From Benincasa hispida (lineage: Eukaryota > Streptophyta > Magnoliopsida > Cucurbitales > Cucurbitaceae): DNA of 64,000 nucleotides. The translations under genes were made by a program, and so were the position numbers. The notes beneath the pieces are model-generated. The model saw only the letters and a program-made list of their open reading frames with translations. It was not told where the DNA came from and did not search any database. Within the stretch, counting starts at the first letter, position 1, and the number at the start of each line of letters is the position of its first letter. Location of the stretch: contig NC_052358.1 of NCBI RefSeq assembly GCF_009727055.1, forward strand, positions 41,901,337-41,965,336, given 5' to 3'. Shown piece by piece: positions 24,740 through 34,974 of the stretch.

Positions 24740-25890
24740 TACAAAACTCGTAGACCTAGTCCTACTAGGGTGACCCTCGAATACTTAGCGAAGAGGGCCT
24801 TCGTAAATGGATCAACTAAGTTGTCTTGGGAAGCAATCTGAGTGACTATAACGTCTTCTCTATGTACAATCTCCCTGATGAGATGATACTTTCGTTCGAT
24901 ATGCTTTCCCTTTTTATGATTTCGTGGTTCCTTTGAATTTGCAACTGCTCAACTGTTGTAACAATAAAGAGTGACAGGCAGGTGCATATTAGGAACTACT
25001 TCCAGATCTGTCAAGAACTTTCTGATCCATACTGCTTCTTTTGCTACTTCGCTTGCAGCTACATACTCAGCTTCCATTGTAGAGTCTACAATACAACTCT
25101 GCTTGATGCTCCTCCACACAATTTTCCCTCCGTTAAGAGTGAATACTGACCCCGAAGTTGATTTACTTGAATCAATATCGGTCAGAAAGTCAGAATCAGT
25201 GTATCCAGTAAGGATCGGATCCTTAGGATCATACACGAGCATATAATCTCTCGTTCTTCGAAGATACTTGAGAATGTTTTTAACAAAAGTCTAATGGTCA
25301 TGACCAGAATTGGACTAAAATTTGCTGACAATTCCTACGACATAGCATATATCGGGACGAGTACACAACATTGCATATATTAAACTCCTAAATGTAGATG
25401 CATATGGAATTCGATTCATCTCCTCAACTTCTTGAGGTGTCTTAAGACTCTGTTCCTTAGACAGGTGAATTCCATGCCTGAAAGGTAAAGATCCTTTCTT
25501 GGAATTTTGCATTTTATATCTAGACAACATCATGTCTATATAAGATGCTTGAGATAATGCGAATGTTTTGTTCTTGCGATTCCGAACTATTTTGATTCCA
25601 AGAACATACTATGCTTCTCCCAAATCCTTCATTTGGAATTGTGAAGCCAGCCATCTCTTAACGTCAGCTAGATATTCTACCTCATTCCTAATGAGTAGAA
25701 TATCATCAACATACAACACTAGAAAAGCGGTAGTTTTGTTGACAATTTTCTTGTATACACAGGGTTCGTCAACATTTTGTTCAAAGCCATAAGATTTGGT
25801 CACAGTGTCAAATCTCATATTCCAGGATCTAGAACCTTGTTTTAATCCATAAATGGATTGATTAAGCTTGCAAACTTTTTGCTTTTGACC
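24740..25890 (-). pseudogene. RT C-terminal part and RNase H of element B, broken
   Basis: Second half of the copia B polyprotein. Reading leftwards: 25818-25609 carries the catalytic LYVDDILL block, 25533-25315 the PYAS...SLIYAMLCTRPD block, and 25242-24949 the RNase H opening with TDSDF, STMEAEYVA and the YCYNS block, where the family has CDNS. The final KRKHIE-like and DPF-like blocks continue, frame-broken, to about 24740. Stops and small shifts separate the pieces. The YVDD pair is intact, while the RNase H CDN aspartate is replaced (YN at about 24952), so that domain is inactive even apart from the stops. Confidence 0.82.
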
Positions 25891-26946
25891 CTACTGTATA
25901 AACCCTTCTGGTTGAGACATATAGGTACTCTCTTCAAGATAGCCATTCAAAAAAGCTATCTTGACATCCATTTGCCATATTTCATAATCATAAAATGTGG
26001 CTATCGACAAGAGTATTCTTATAGACTTTATCATGGCAACTAGAGAGAAAGTTTCTTCAAAATCTAACCCCTCTCTTTGGGTAAACCCTTTTGCCACAAG
26101 TCTAGCTTTGTAGGTCTGTACCTTACCAGCTTGATCTCGTTTTCTCTTGTAGATCCATTTGCAGCCGATGGGTTTTACCCCTTTAGGTTGATCTACAAGA
26201 TCGTAGACAAAATTGAAATACATAGATTCCATTTCAAGGTCCATGGCTTTAATCCATTGGTCTTTATCCACATCGCTCATTGGTTGATTAAAAGACAATT
26301 GATCCTTTAAACAATCATTTGGTATGATTACTTGAGTTTCAGTTAAATCCATGTATCGGTCAGGCTGTTGCACAACCCTCCCACTACGACGAGACATTCT
26401 CAATTCTTGAGAAGGATATGAAGTATCAGTTTCATCAACAACTCTTGTTGACAGACCTGCTCTATTAACAACTCTTGTTGAAGGACCTGCTTGATCAACA
26501 ACTCTTGTTGATGTATTTGTGATTTCTCTACACATTTCTTCTATTACTAGCTTACTGCGAGGTTGATGGTTCTTTATATAATCTTCCTCTAGGTAGGTTG
26601 CATTTGTCAATACAAACATTTTATCTTCTTGTGGATCATAAAAGAAACCACTTTTTGTTTCTTTTAGGTAGCCTAAAAATAGGCATACTTTTGAACGGTG
26701 TTCCAACTTTTTAGGATTTTGCACCAACACATGTACTGGACAACCCCAAATCCTGAAGTGACATAAATTTCCTTTACGTCCCATCCAGAACTCATAAGGC
26801 ATTTTAGAAACATTTTTCGAGGGAACTATGTTCAAAATATACACCGCAGTCCCAACTGCGTGTCCCCAAAAAGAATTTGATAACTGAGCGTAACTCATCA
26901 TGGAATGAACCATGTCTAACAAGATTCTATTTCTCCTCTCTACCAT
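25891..26946 (-). pseudogene. Integrase C-terminal half and RT N-terminal half of element B
   Basis: The longest open frame in the window (351 codons). It opens with VERRNRILLDMV, the residues just after the catalytic Glu region of copia integrase, and continues through the WGHAVGTAVYILN and FRIWGCPVHV blocks. A repeated VVDQAG/VVNRAG linker (residues about 145-170) leads into RT with WIKAMDLEMESM, IGCKWIYKRKRDQ, ARLVAKGFTQREGLDFEETFS and MSQPEGF at its end. The linker repeats (ST)RVV(D/N).AG three times; element A has fewer copies. This is the middle of one polyprotein, cut on both sides by stops or shifts, so the ATG at 26946 is not a true start. Confidence 0.85.
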
Positions 26947-26999
26947 ACCGTTCTGCTAAGGTATGCCAAGGGCTGTGAGTTGAGACTAAATTCTATGTT

Positions 27000-27870
27000 C
27001 TATCAAATAGTTCTGGAATTCTTTGTCCATATTCTTACCACCTCAATCCGATCAAAGTATTTTAATCTTTTTACCTAATTGGTTTTCAACCTCAGCCTTA
27101 TACTCTTTGAACTTTTCAAAAGTTTCAGACTTTTGGCGCATTAGGTAAATATGCCCATACCTTGAATAATCATCTATAAAACTGATGAAATATTCATACC
27201 CTCCTCTTACTCTAATATTTAGAGGCCCACAAAGGTCGAAATGAATTAGCTCTAGGGGTTCTTTGGCTTTAAGACCTTTTCTAAACAAAGATCTTTTTGT
27301 CATTTTACCCTCAAGATAAGACTCACATGGTGGCAATGAATTGTTTTCCAACTTGTTTAGATGACCGTTCTTAACCAATCTCTCAATCCTGTTGAGATTT
27401 ATGTGATCCAGTCTCAAGTACCAAAGATAGGCATTTGGAGAAATCTTTCTTTTCTTATGAGTCCCAGATATTTTAAAAATCTTTATGTTCAAAACAGCTT
27501 TGACCTGAGATGGTTTTAACATGTACGAGTTATTTTCTAATTTTGTAGAGCAAATTTGTTTATTTCCTATTTTGATGAACACTTCACCATTTTCGAAATA
27601 AACTTTATAATTTTGTTCTAGCAAACAAGAGACAGATATTAAATTCCTTTTCACAGAAGGAATATAATATATCTTTTTCAAATAAATGTACTTATCTCCC
27701 ATAAATAACTTCATATCTCCCATTGCTTTGGTTGAAACAATCTCCTCGGTTCTACTTTAAAGATTGTTTCACCTTCTATCAACTGTCTCCAGGAACTTGT
27801 TTCCTGTGAGATAGTACATACATGATTAGCGGCACCTGAATCAATCACCTAGATTTTATCATTTTCCACT
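27000..27870 (-). pseudogene. Protease and integrase N-terminal half of element B, broken
   Basis: From 27870 leftwards: the stretch leading to the protease has a stop where the family has Trp, then IDSGAANHVC (27847-27820). A one-base loss near 27745 shifts the frame, and the open piece 27723-27052 resumes with GDMKLFMGDKYI, the GAG-pre-integrase block with LDHINLNRIERLVK, and the integrase core opening LIHFDLCGPLNI. The first core residue group reads HFDL (family HSDL), so the Asp is kept. The second Asp block lies at about 27045 after another stop. It is homologous, segment by segment, to 3222-4151 in element A. Confidence 0.82.
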
Positions 27871-27889
27871 AAACATACTTTGATAACAA

Positions 27890-28078
27890 GTAAATCATAT
27901 TTATCTTGTTGTTCGAACTCAATATTCTCATCTACATAATTCATACTTTTAGATGAGTTAGGAGATAGAGAACAATCCTTTGTTAAAACTCTGTTGGTGT
28001 AATCAACCGCTAGTAATTTTTTATTGATTTGATTTTACTGTTAATAATATCGAAAATGAGTATTCTAGAATCTGACAT
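27890..28078 (-). pseudogene. Gag N-terminal remnant of element B
   Basis: Starts at an ATG at 28078-28076 (MSDSRIL...), equivalent to the gag start in element A, with stop codons in the first 40 codons. The recognisable tail LTKDCSLSP is followed by a short linker and then KYDLLVIK, the segment normally found after the gag zinc knuckle. No zinc knuckle and none of the central gag domain is present. The join (27926-27965) is at the same place as in element A, so the deletion predates the separation of the two copies. Confidence 0.72.
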
Positions 28079-28858
28079 GTTGATAAAATTCAAACAAATT
28101 CTAATTAGAAAATTGTAACTAAATCCAAAATCAAATTTTAGCAAAAAGTAATAATGTACCAATAACAATTATTTATTTGCAACGATATTTTAGTGAGTCA
28201 GAATATGTTCTACCATGGGGCAGTTAGATACTCATTCACTAAAACAAACAATTTTGACCAAACATTATCCCCGAAATAACTGTTATTCCTATAGTCATTT
28301 AGTTATCATTTTCGGTCAAAAGCTTACTAACAACTTAGTAATTCTTGTAAGTGTGACTTGCCATTTTCAGATCTTATAGAACAGTATGAACTTACCTCCA
28401 AAATAGAAGACAATATCTAAGACGGAACTATAAAACCCTATTTATTCTAAAGCCTGGTTTGTTCCGAATCCTATGTTACAACCCTCCGTGGGGATAGCTG
28501 TCGTTAAACAACTAGAAAAGGGCCGCTTAAAGCTAACCAGCAGGTGTAACATAGGAATCTCACGGTTCAAACTAATGGAGGAGACCGTAGGATATATTGA
28601 CACATATCCTTCACCAACTTACTATGAACTACTTCCTCCGTTTACCTTGATATTGACTCATACAAAACACTCTCTATAGAGAGGCCACTTCCAGGGTGAC
28701 ATGAAGCGTCATATGAATCTCACGGTGTAAATTATGTGGAGACGTGGCAGTTGAAATCTGTTTATCGTATAATAGACTTATGTTTGAATAGCTTACTCTT
28801 ATTCACCAAAATCTAAATTTAAGCTAAAAATACTTTTCATAGAGAGGTCACTTCCAGC

Positions 28859-29136
28859 AAAATAGAACACTTTAGTGGCAGTTTAATAACTTCTATATGT
28901 TAGAGTTATTAAAAAAATTCAATGGGAGATTAATAACATATATGATACGTTATTTTTAGCTCTCACGTCTCTAAGAGTTCACAAAATACAAAGTACCGCA
29001 TAAATCTGGATTGTGAACTCTTAGAGACATGAGAGCTAAAAATAACGTATCATATATGTTATTAATCTCCCATTGAATTTTTTTAATAACTCTAACATAT
29101 ACAAGTTATTAAACTGCCACTGAAGTGTTCTATTTT
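28859..29136. repeat. 124-bp near-perfect inverted repeat
   Basis: Arms 28859-28982 and 29013-29136 are each 124 bp, separated by 30 bp, with about three mismatches by eye. The right arm is the native leader sequence, because its counterpart in element A lies near 5180-5280. The left arm has no counterpart there, so it is an inverted copy added in B. It could fold into a long hairpin. Confidence 0.9.
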
Positions 29137-29989
29137 GGGTAAATTTATACTTAGGTTCTTTTCGGCTAATAAAACAACCCAAGTCTATGTGGTTTATCCA
29201 AGTATAACTCTTATAATTGGATTTTAACCTACGATGTCTAAGTGATAAACCATTTTATTACCTTACATCACTCACGTATGGTCATAAAACCGGTTACCAA
29301 CGCTCAATTATTCGGCCATAATCCCCAGGTAGGAGGTGTTTCGTAACCCGTCAACTTAAGTAACCCCAACCTTAGACATGATTATATACCAGTTGAGTTT
29401 GTAACCAAGGTTTTATAAGTTTTAACAATTATATATAGGTGGTCAACCTACATGGGCATGCAACTGTTGTTTATGGATTTTAAATGTCTAACCCAATTTT
29501 ATAACAACTTATAAAAATTTAGACATGCTATTCATCCATAACATACATGAGGCATTCAACATTTAATATAACATTTATATTAAATACAAGAAACCCTAAC
29601 ATGCATATTATATATTATAACAATTATAACGTACTTTCAATGCATGTAACATGCTTTCTATGGTGGGATTTTAAATCTAAACGGCATACTATATACACAA
29701 ACAAGATTTATTTAATTATAATATACATCAAATGCATATTAAACACAAACTGATATGGTTTTAATTTTGGCAAAAAACAAGCAAACAAAAGCCTAACTAT
29801 TACAAATCAGCTTAAAAAACATCTTTGAATTGCTCGAACCACTCTAAACTAAACCCAAACATCTTGAACTGGACTAGTTGAGTCTGAACTGGACCTTCAA
29901 AATCTGAACCGGACCAACCAAAACACTTTGAGGCTAAACCATATTGGACCTTGAGAAAACCGGTCGAACCGACCGTTCTCGATCCAACC

Positions 29990-30860
29990 TCAAAATCTTG
30001 CAAAGGCCAATCGTGTACTGCTGAAGGCTATCGTCTAGCTCCATGCCTTGTGTTGTAAAGAACTACACGATCGTTTAGTGTTTGCCTTAACTAAACGATC
30101 GTTTAGATTTATCGCATAAAACTACACAATCGTTCAGTGTCTGTCGAAGCTAAACGATCGCTTAGTTCTATCGCATAGAACTAAACGATCGCTTAACTCC
30201 ATCACATCGTCTCTGTCTCTTATACACATCTAGATGTGTATAAGAGACAGGTATACAATCGCTTAGTGTTTGCCTTAACTAAACGATCGTTTAGATTTAT
30301 CGCATAAAACTACACAATCGTTCAGTGTCTGTCGAAGCTAAACGATCGCTTAGTTCTATCGCATAGAACTAAACGATCGCTTAACACCATCACCTAGCAC
30401 TTTCATGTCATTGTTTAGTATCCGCCATAGCTAAACGATCGTTTAGCTCCATCGTATAGAACTTCATTGCGTCGCTTAGCATTTTGTAGGTAAGCGATCG
30501 TTTACTTCCATCGCATAGAAACTTAAACGCATCGCTTAGCAATTCATCTACACGATCGCTTAGCTCCACATCTAAATGATCCATCAGCGCTATCGCGTAG
30601 CACTTCATCGCATCGCTTAGCGAGCATCGTAGCTAAACGATCGCATAGTACCATCATATAGTAAATTCAACGCATCGTTTAGTTCCCACACCAAAGCTAA
30701 ACTATCGCTTAGTGCTATCGTATAGCAATTTGAACGAATCGTTTAGCTCCTGCAGGTACACGATCGTCTAGCATTCAACATTACAATGACCAGCGCCCCT
30801 TGCTATATGATCATCTAGCTTTTCTTCACATCGTGTAGTAGCTAGAACTAGACAATCATT
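29990..30860. repeat. Minisatellite with CGATCG palindromic cores
   Basis: An array of roughly 40-bp units built around (T)AAACGATCG(T/C)TTAG and CTCCATCGCATAGAACT. About 20 units are recognisable with substitutions and indels. The core AAACGATCGTTT is a perfect palindrome. A 123-bp stretch (30075-30197) is exactly repeated at 30263-30385 on either side of the adapter junction and may be an assembly duplicate. Confidence 0.8.
30213..30250. other. Tn5 mosaic-end pair (sequencing adapter junction), copy 1
   Basis: CTGTCTCTTATACACATCT followed at once by its reverse complement, 38 bp in all and perfect. This 19-bp sequence is the Tn5 mosaic end used in transposase-based library kits; the head-to-head pair is the mate-pair circularisation junction. 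No transposase or other Tn5 sequence is near. The flanks are a 123-bp exact direct repeat. Confidence 0.95.
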
Positions 30861-31161
30861 TAACAACTGGAACCTCAACAACGATTTTGAGTAGAAGCTG
30901 AAAAACTGGAACAACAGTTCGGCCTTCTTTACTTGTTTCTTCAATTACATCTTAATTTCGGCTCTAATGACTCCAAATAAATTACAGACTCTTGCTAAGA
31001 CATATACGCTCATCAAGCAAGAGCCAATTATAAATATAAATGAGAAATTAAAGAGAATTAAATAGCCAAATCTCAGAAAACCATATCAGTACACTAGCTT
31101 CATATTTCTCATATAAAACACCCACCAATCCAAAATAAATTGAATTTAATGCTTATTTAAT

Positions 31162-31173
31162 GCTCTGATACCA
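31162..31173 (-). other. Primer binding site of element B
   Basis: Minus-strand TGGTATCAGAGC, a perfect match to the initiator tRNA-Met complement, 2 bp from the LTR end. Confidence 0.88.
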
Positions 31174-31175
31174 AT

Positions 31176-33055
31176 TGTAGGATTGTATCAACAGTAGAAG
31201 AAGCACAAAGATCATCTAAACACTCAAATTCACTAATTTTGGCAAAATATAAAGCATGCTTTTGCAGAAACAATTGAGTTTCAAGATATACCTCTTGTAG
31301 AACTTCTTTAAAGCTCCTTCACCAGCTGCTATCTTCTCCAAATCTTATTATAGACCACCTCAAGATCTTTCCTACTATTCTCTTAGTGCTCTAGATTGAG
31401 TTGTGAGATTCAAAACAAGCTTGAATCAAGGGTAAAAGGAGAAATGCTTACTGTAGAAAATCAGCTAAAGAACTTTTTCTTCAAACCAAAATTTCTCTCA
31501 AAATCTCTATAGATTACATGCCCGATTTTCACTCCAACCTTTTCATTATATTGCAGATCAATATGCAAAGAAAAGAGTTGCATGAGTTACAGCTCATGCT
31601 TGGAGAAGACAAAGCCAAAGCAAATACTTCATGTGTGAGCAACTACAAAGATGGATAATAGAAAAACTATTTTTTCCATTTAGTGTTTTGTTTGTTTGTT
31701 TTTTTCTATTTTCAATTTTATCATAAAAAATTGATTTTAAAAAATAAAAAATAATTAATTTCATAAATTAATTATTAAATAAAACTTAATCAATTTAATA
31801 TAGAATATTAAATTAATTTTAACACATATCCATTTTTATATATTTAAATCATATTTAAATATATAAATTCTCCTATTCCATTTAATTCTAAAATTAAACG
31901 TGTAATTATATCTCATATAATTACTAATTCTCTTAATTCTAATTTGAATGATTCAAATTAACTTATCATGCTATTCTAGAGCTAGTCCATTACGAGCTAG
32001 TAAGGGGACCTCATGGACCTATAGATCATGGGGCTCCAACGATCCGAGATTAATTGGCTAAACTCATTAGACCAAATTAATCTCCATTCGTTAACTAATG
32101 GGTCACTCCACTAAAGCCCATAGTTGCACTCCCCTCACTGTAGATATATTATGTCTGTCTCTTATACACATCTAGATGTGTATAAGAGACAGATTTAACC
32201 ATAATCAGTGAGTCGACCCTTCACAGGTTGTTCGTAATAACGGTTGGGTCAAATATTTGTTTTACCTCCGAGATTACGTCTTATTCCTCAAGTCCCTACC
32301 GATCCTCTAATGAACAACTGGTTTGTGATCCAACCACTAAACCAAACTCTCTCAGCCCAGTGAGAGGGTGGGGCCCTTTGTTCAAGACTTGGATTCAGTA
32401 CTTAAGAGAACAACATTTCTCCTATTCCTAAATCGGGTAGGTGTGAACTTCGTCTTGCACCCTATGTCCCCAGCTATCTATCCAGTCTAACCCCTGAAAT
32501 GGGAGTCTTATTGAGCCGGCGCTATTGAGCCAACCCTCAACTATGCAAATCTAAAGGTAATCCCAAATAACAAGAGTTCATAGTTAGATCAGGATTAAGA
32601 TCGAGTTACCTATGTCATCTAGGTGAAATGGTTAGTCTTAAATAGTAAACAGCGTTATAAAGTACGATTGACTCATTTCTTGGTTCTAATCTTATGCAAA
32701 CTCATTGCATAGGACGCCCCCACTCCTCATGTCATAACATGTACGAATTAGGATCACATCGTATGTAGCACTTTACAACTCTTTGTAACAACTACAGAGT
32801 AAGTCGCATCCAATGGTGTTACCAGAATAAGGTACCCAACCTCATTCATGTACCATAGATCATGTTGACTATTTACTCGAACCTGATCCACTTTTATGTC
32901 TCCACATAAAGTTCAAGTACTCATACAATAGCATGGGTCTTAGTTTAGTGGATTTAGACTTTCATACAATTTATGAAATTAATAATAAGTTTATTGATAA
33001 TAGAAGATGCTTATTATTTTATAGACTGCGAGTTTTTAGGATATAAAACCCAACA
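31176..33055 (-). repeat. 5' LTR of element B
   Basis: A 1.88-kb LTR from TGTAGGATTGTATC to AAAACCCAACA on the plus strand. It matches 22872-24596 apart from the 155-bp block missing there. It contains the second adapter junction at 32155-32192. Confidence 0.9.
32155..32192. other. Tn5 mosaic-end pair (sequencing adapter junction), copy 2
   Basis: The same perfect 38-bp head-to-head mosaic-end pair as at 30213. It interrupts the LTR between ATATATTATGT and ATTTAACCATAATC. In the sister LTR (near 23865-23890) the seven bases CCACATG stand in its place. Confidence 0.95.
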
Positions 33056-34974
33056 GAGAGGTTGTTTCTTTAAGTGTTGACTCCAGGTCTTGAACAAGAG
33101 AAACCATCCTCTCATTGGCCTGAGAGGGACTCGATTTTTTTATCAAATCACAAACAAATTATTCATTAGAAGATTAGTGGGACTAAAGGAACAAGAGGTA
33201 ATCTAGGCGGTAAAACAGACATTTGACCCAGTCGTTATTATGAACAACCTGTTAAAGGTTAACTAATCATGGTTATATTGAGTGGACATAATATATCTAT
33301 AGTGAGGGGAGTGAAACTATGAGCTTTAGTGGAGTGACCCATTAGTTAATGAATGAGGGTTAATTCAGTATAAAGAGTTTAGCCAATTAATCTTGGATCG
33401 TTGAAGCCTATGATCTGTAGGTCCACGATGTTTCTCTACTAGCTCGTAAATGGATTAGCCTTAGAGCAGCATGATAAATTAATTTGAAACGTTCAAATTA
33501 GAATTAAGGGAATTAGTAATTATATGTGATATAATTAAACGTTTAATTTTGGAATTAAATGGAATTGGAGAATTCATATTTAAATATGATTTAAATATTA
33601 AATTCATAAATAGGGATTCATGATGGTGGAATTACTGCTAAATTACTTTAATATTTTATATTGAATTAATTAGAACTAATTAAATTGGTTAATTAATTAA
33701 TTATTAGAAAATTTATTAGAAAATTAATTAATGAATTAATTTTTTTAAATTAATCAAGTTTTAATTTTCAAAACAAAATTGATTTTAGAAATCAATTTGA
33801 AAATCAAAATTTGAAAAACATAAAATTGGAAAAAGTGGGAAAACTTCATTAACACCAACCAAGTAGCTCACTTAATTCCCACCAAATTTTTTATTCAATC
33901 TTCCAAGCATGAGGTGCTCTTTATGCAGCTATCTTCTTTGCATGATGATCTTGCCATAAATAGGGAAGATTGGACTGAGAATCGAGCATGCAAACTGTAT
34001 GTACTTGTTGAGTTTTGTTGAAAACTTGAGAAGTTGAAGAAGGTGTTCTTCAAGTTGCATCAGTGATCTTCTTCTTCAAATTTCCTTGATTCGAGTTTAT
34101 TTTGGGTCCCATAACTCAATCTAAGGTTCCAAGAGAATAATAGGGAAGGTCATGAGGTGGTTCACAAAAAGATTTGAAGAAGATTTGTAGCTGAATTCAA
34201 GTTTCAAGTGGATCTACAAAGGTATGTCATGAAACCCTCTTATTAATTTATGAGCATGCTTAATTTATAGCCAAAATTAATGAATTAGAATGCTTATTAA
34301 TCCTTGATGCTTCTGCTGCATGCTGATATACTCCATCAAAGGGAACACTCATCTACTTATTATGAAGACGAAAAAAAGTGAAATCCATCTTGTACGATTA
34401 TGTTCCCAGCTACCCGCTCGGTCTTATTCCCAAAATGGTAGACATATTAAGTCGAAAAACTGGTCACTCTCACCCATACAAATAAAAAGACAATCCTTTG
34501 TAAATAGGAGTTCATAATATACTTAGGAGTAAGACTAAGTTGCCTAGGTCATCGTATTGAAATAGAAACCTAACTAGTCAACGAAGTTCCATCTGGTTAC
34601 TATTTCACAGTCCGATCTTGTGCAAACTCATTGGACATGATACCTCCACTCGTATATCTCCTACACAAATGCATTGGATCACTGTGTTAAATACAAAGTG
34701 GGTTGTATATATAGTGTTACTAGGATAAGGTACCCAACTTTATCCCTATACTGTAGACGCTTTAGGTTGTATCTTGAACATTGATTCCGATATGTCTCTA
34801 CATACAGTTCAAGATTCATAAGGCAGCCTACGATGTTAGTTTATTGGATTTTACGGTTAACAAGACAAATTAAATAAAATATCAATAATACTTATTGATA
34901 AAAACACTAATAACTATATATTAATGACGGTCATTTAATTACATTTACTATCTATGAGTTTTAGGGCGTAAAAT

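Larger units (their letters stand above)
28079..31161 (-). other. Long non-coding leader of element B
   Basis: About 3.1 kb between primer site and gag remnant with no supported coding. It contains patches homologous to the leader of element A, a 124-bp inverted duplication (28859-29136), a CGATCG minisatellite (29990-30860) and a sequencing-adapter junction (30213-30250). Confidence 0.65.
22872..33055 (-). mobile_element. Copia element B (gag-deleted family), complete with TSD
   Basis: A complete 10.18-kb copia element on the minus strand inside solo LTR C. The perfect 5-bp target duplication GAGAG is at 22867-22871 and 33056-33060. 5' LTR 31176-33055, primer site 31162-31173, leader 28079-31161, gag remnant about 27890-28078, protease-integrase-RT-RNase H about 27870-24740, polypurine tract 24597-24608, 3' LTR 22872-24596. 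It shares with element A the reduced gag and long leader. All coding segments are broken. The LTRs look roughly 90% identical by eye where I compared them, apart from a 155-bp deletion in the 3' LTR, so it is not a fresh insertion. Confidence 0.92.
22220..34338 (+). mobile_element. Solo LTR C, split by element B
   Basis: Plus-oriented LTR of the A/B family in two parts, 22220-22871 and 33056-34338 (about 1.93 kb in total). It starts TGTTGGGTTTTATG and ends ...ATACTCCATCA. A perfect 5-bp target duplication AAGGG flanks it (22215-22219 and 34339-34343). No internal region remains, so it is a solo LTR left by LTR-LTR recombination. Element B later inserted at the GAGAG site within it. Confidence 0.85.

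Noticed and set aside
29990..30860. CRISPR-like array
   Set aside because: The units are irregular, diverge gradually, lack unique spacers of constant length and sit in a plant retrotransposon leader. It is a minisatellite. The same applies to 6080-6350 and 52873-53110.
30213..32192. Real Tn5-like insertion or inverted-repeat mobile element
   Set aside because: Only the paired 19-bp mosaic ends are present, twice, with nothing between them and no transposase. This is the signature of a library adapter, not of a plant or bacterial element.
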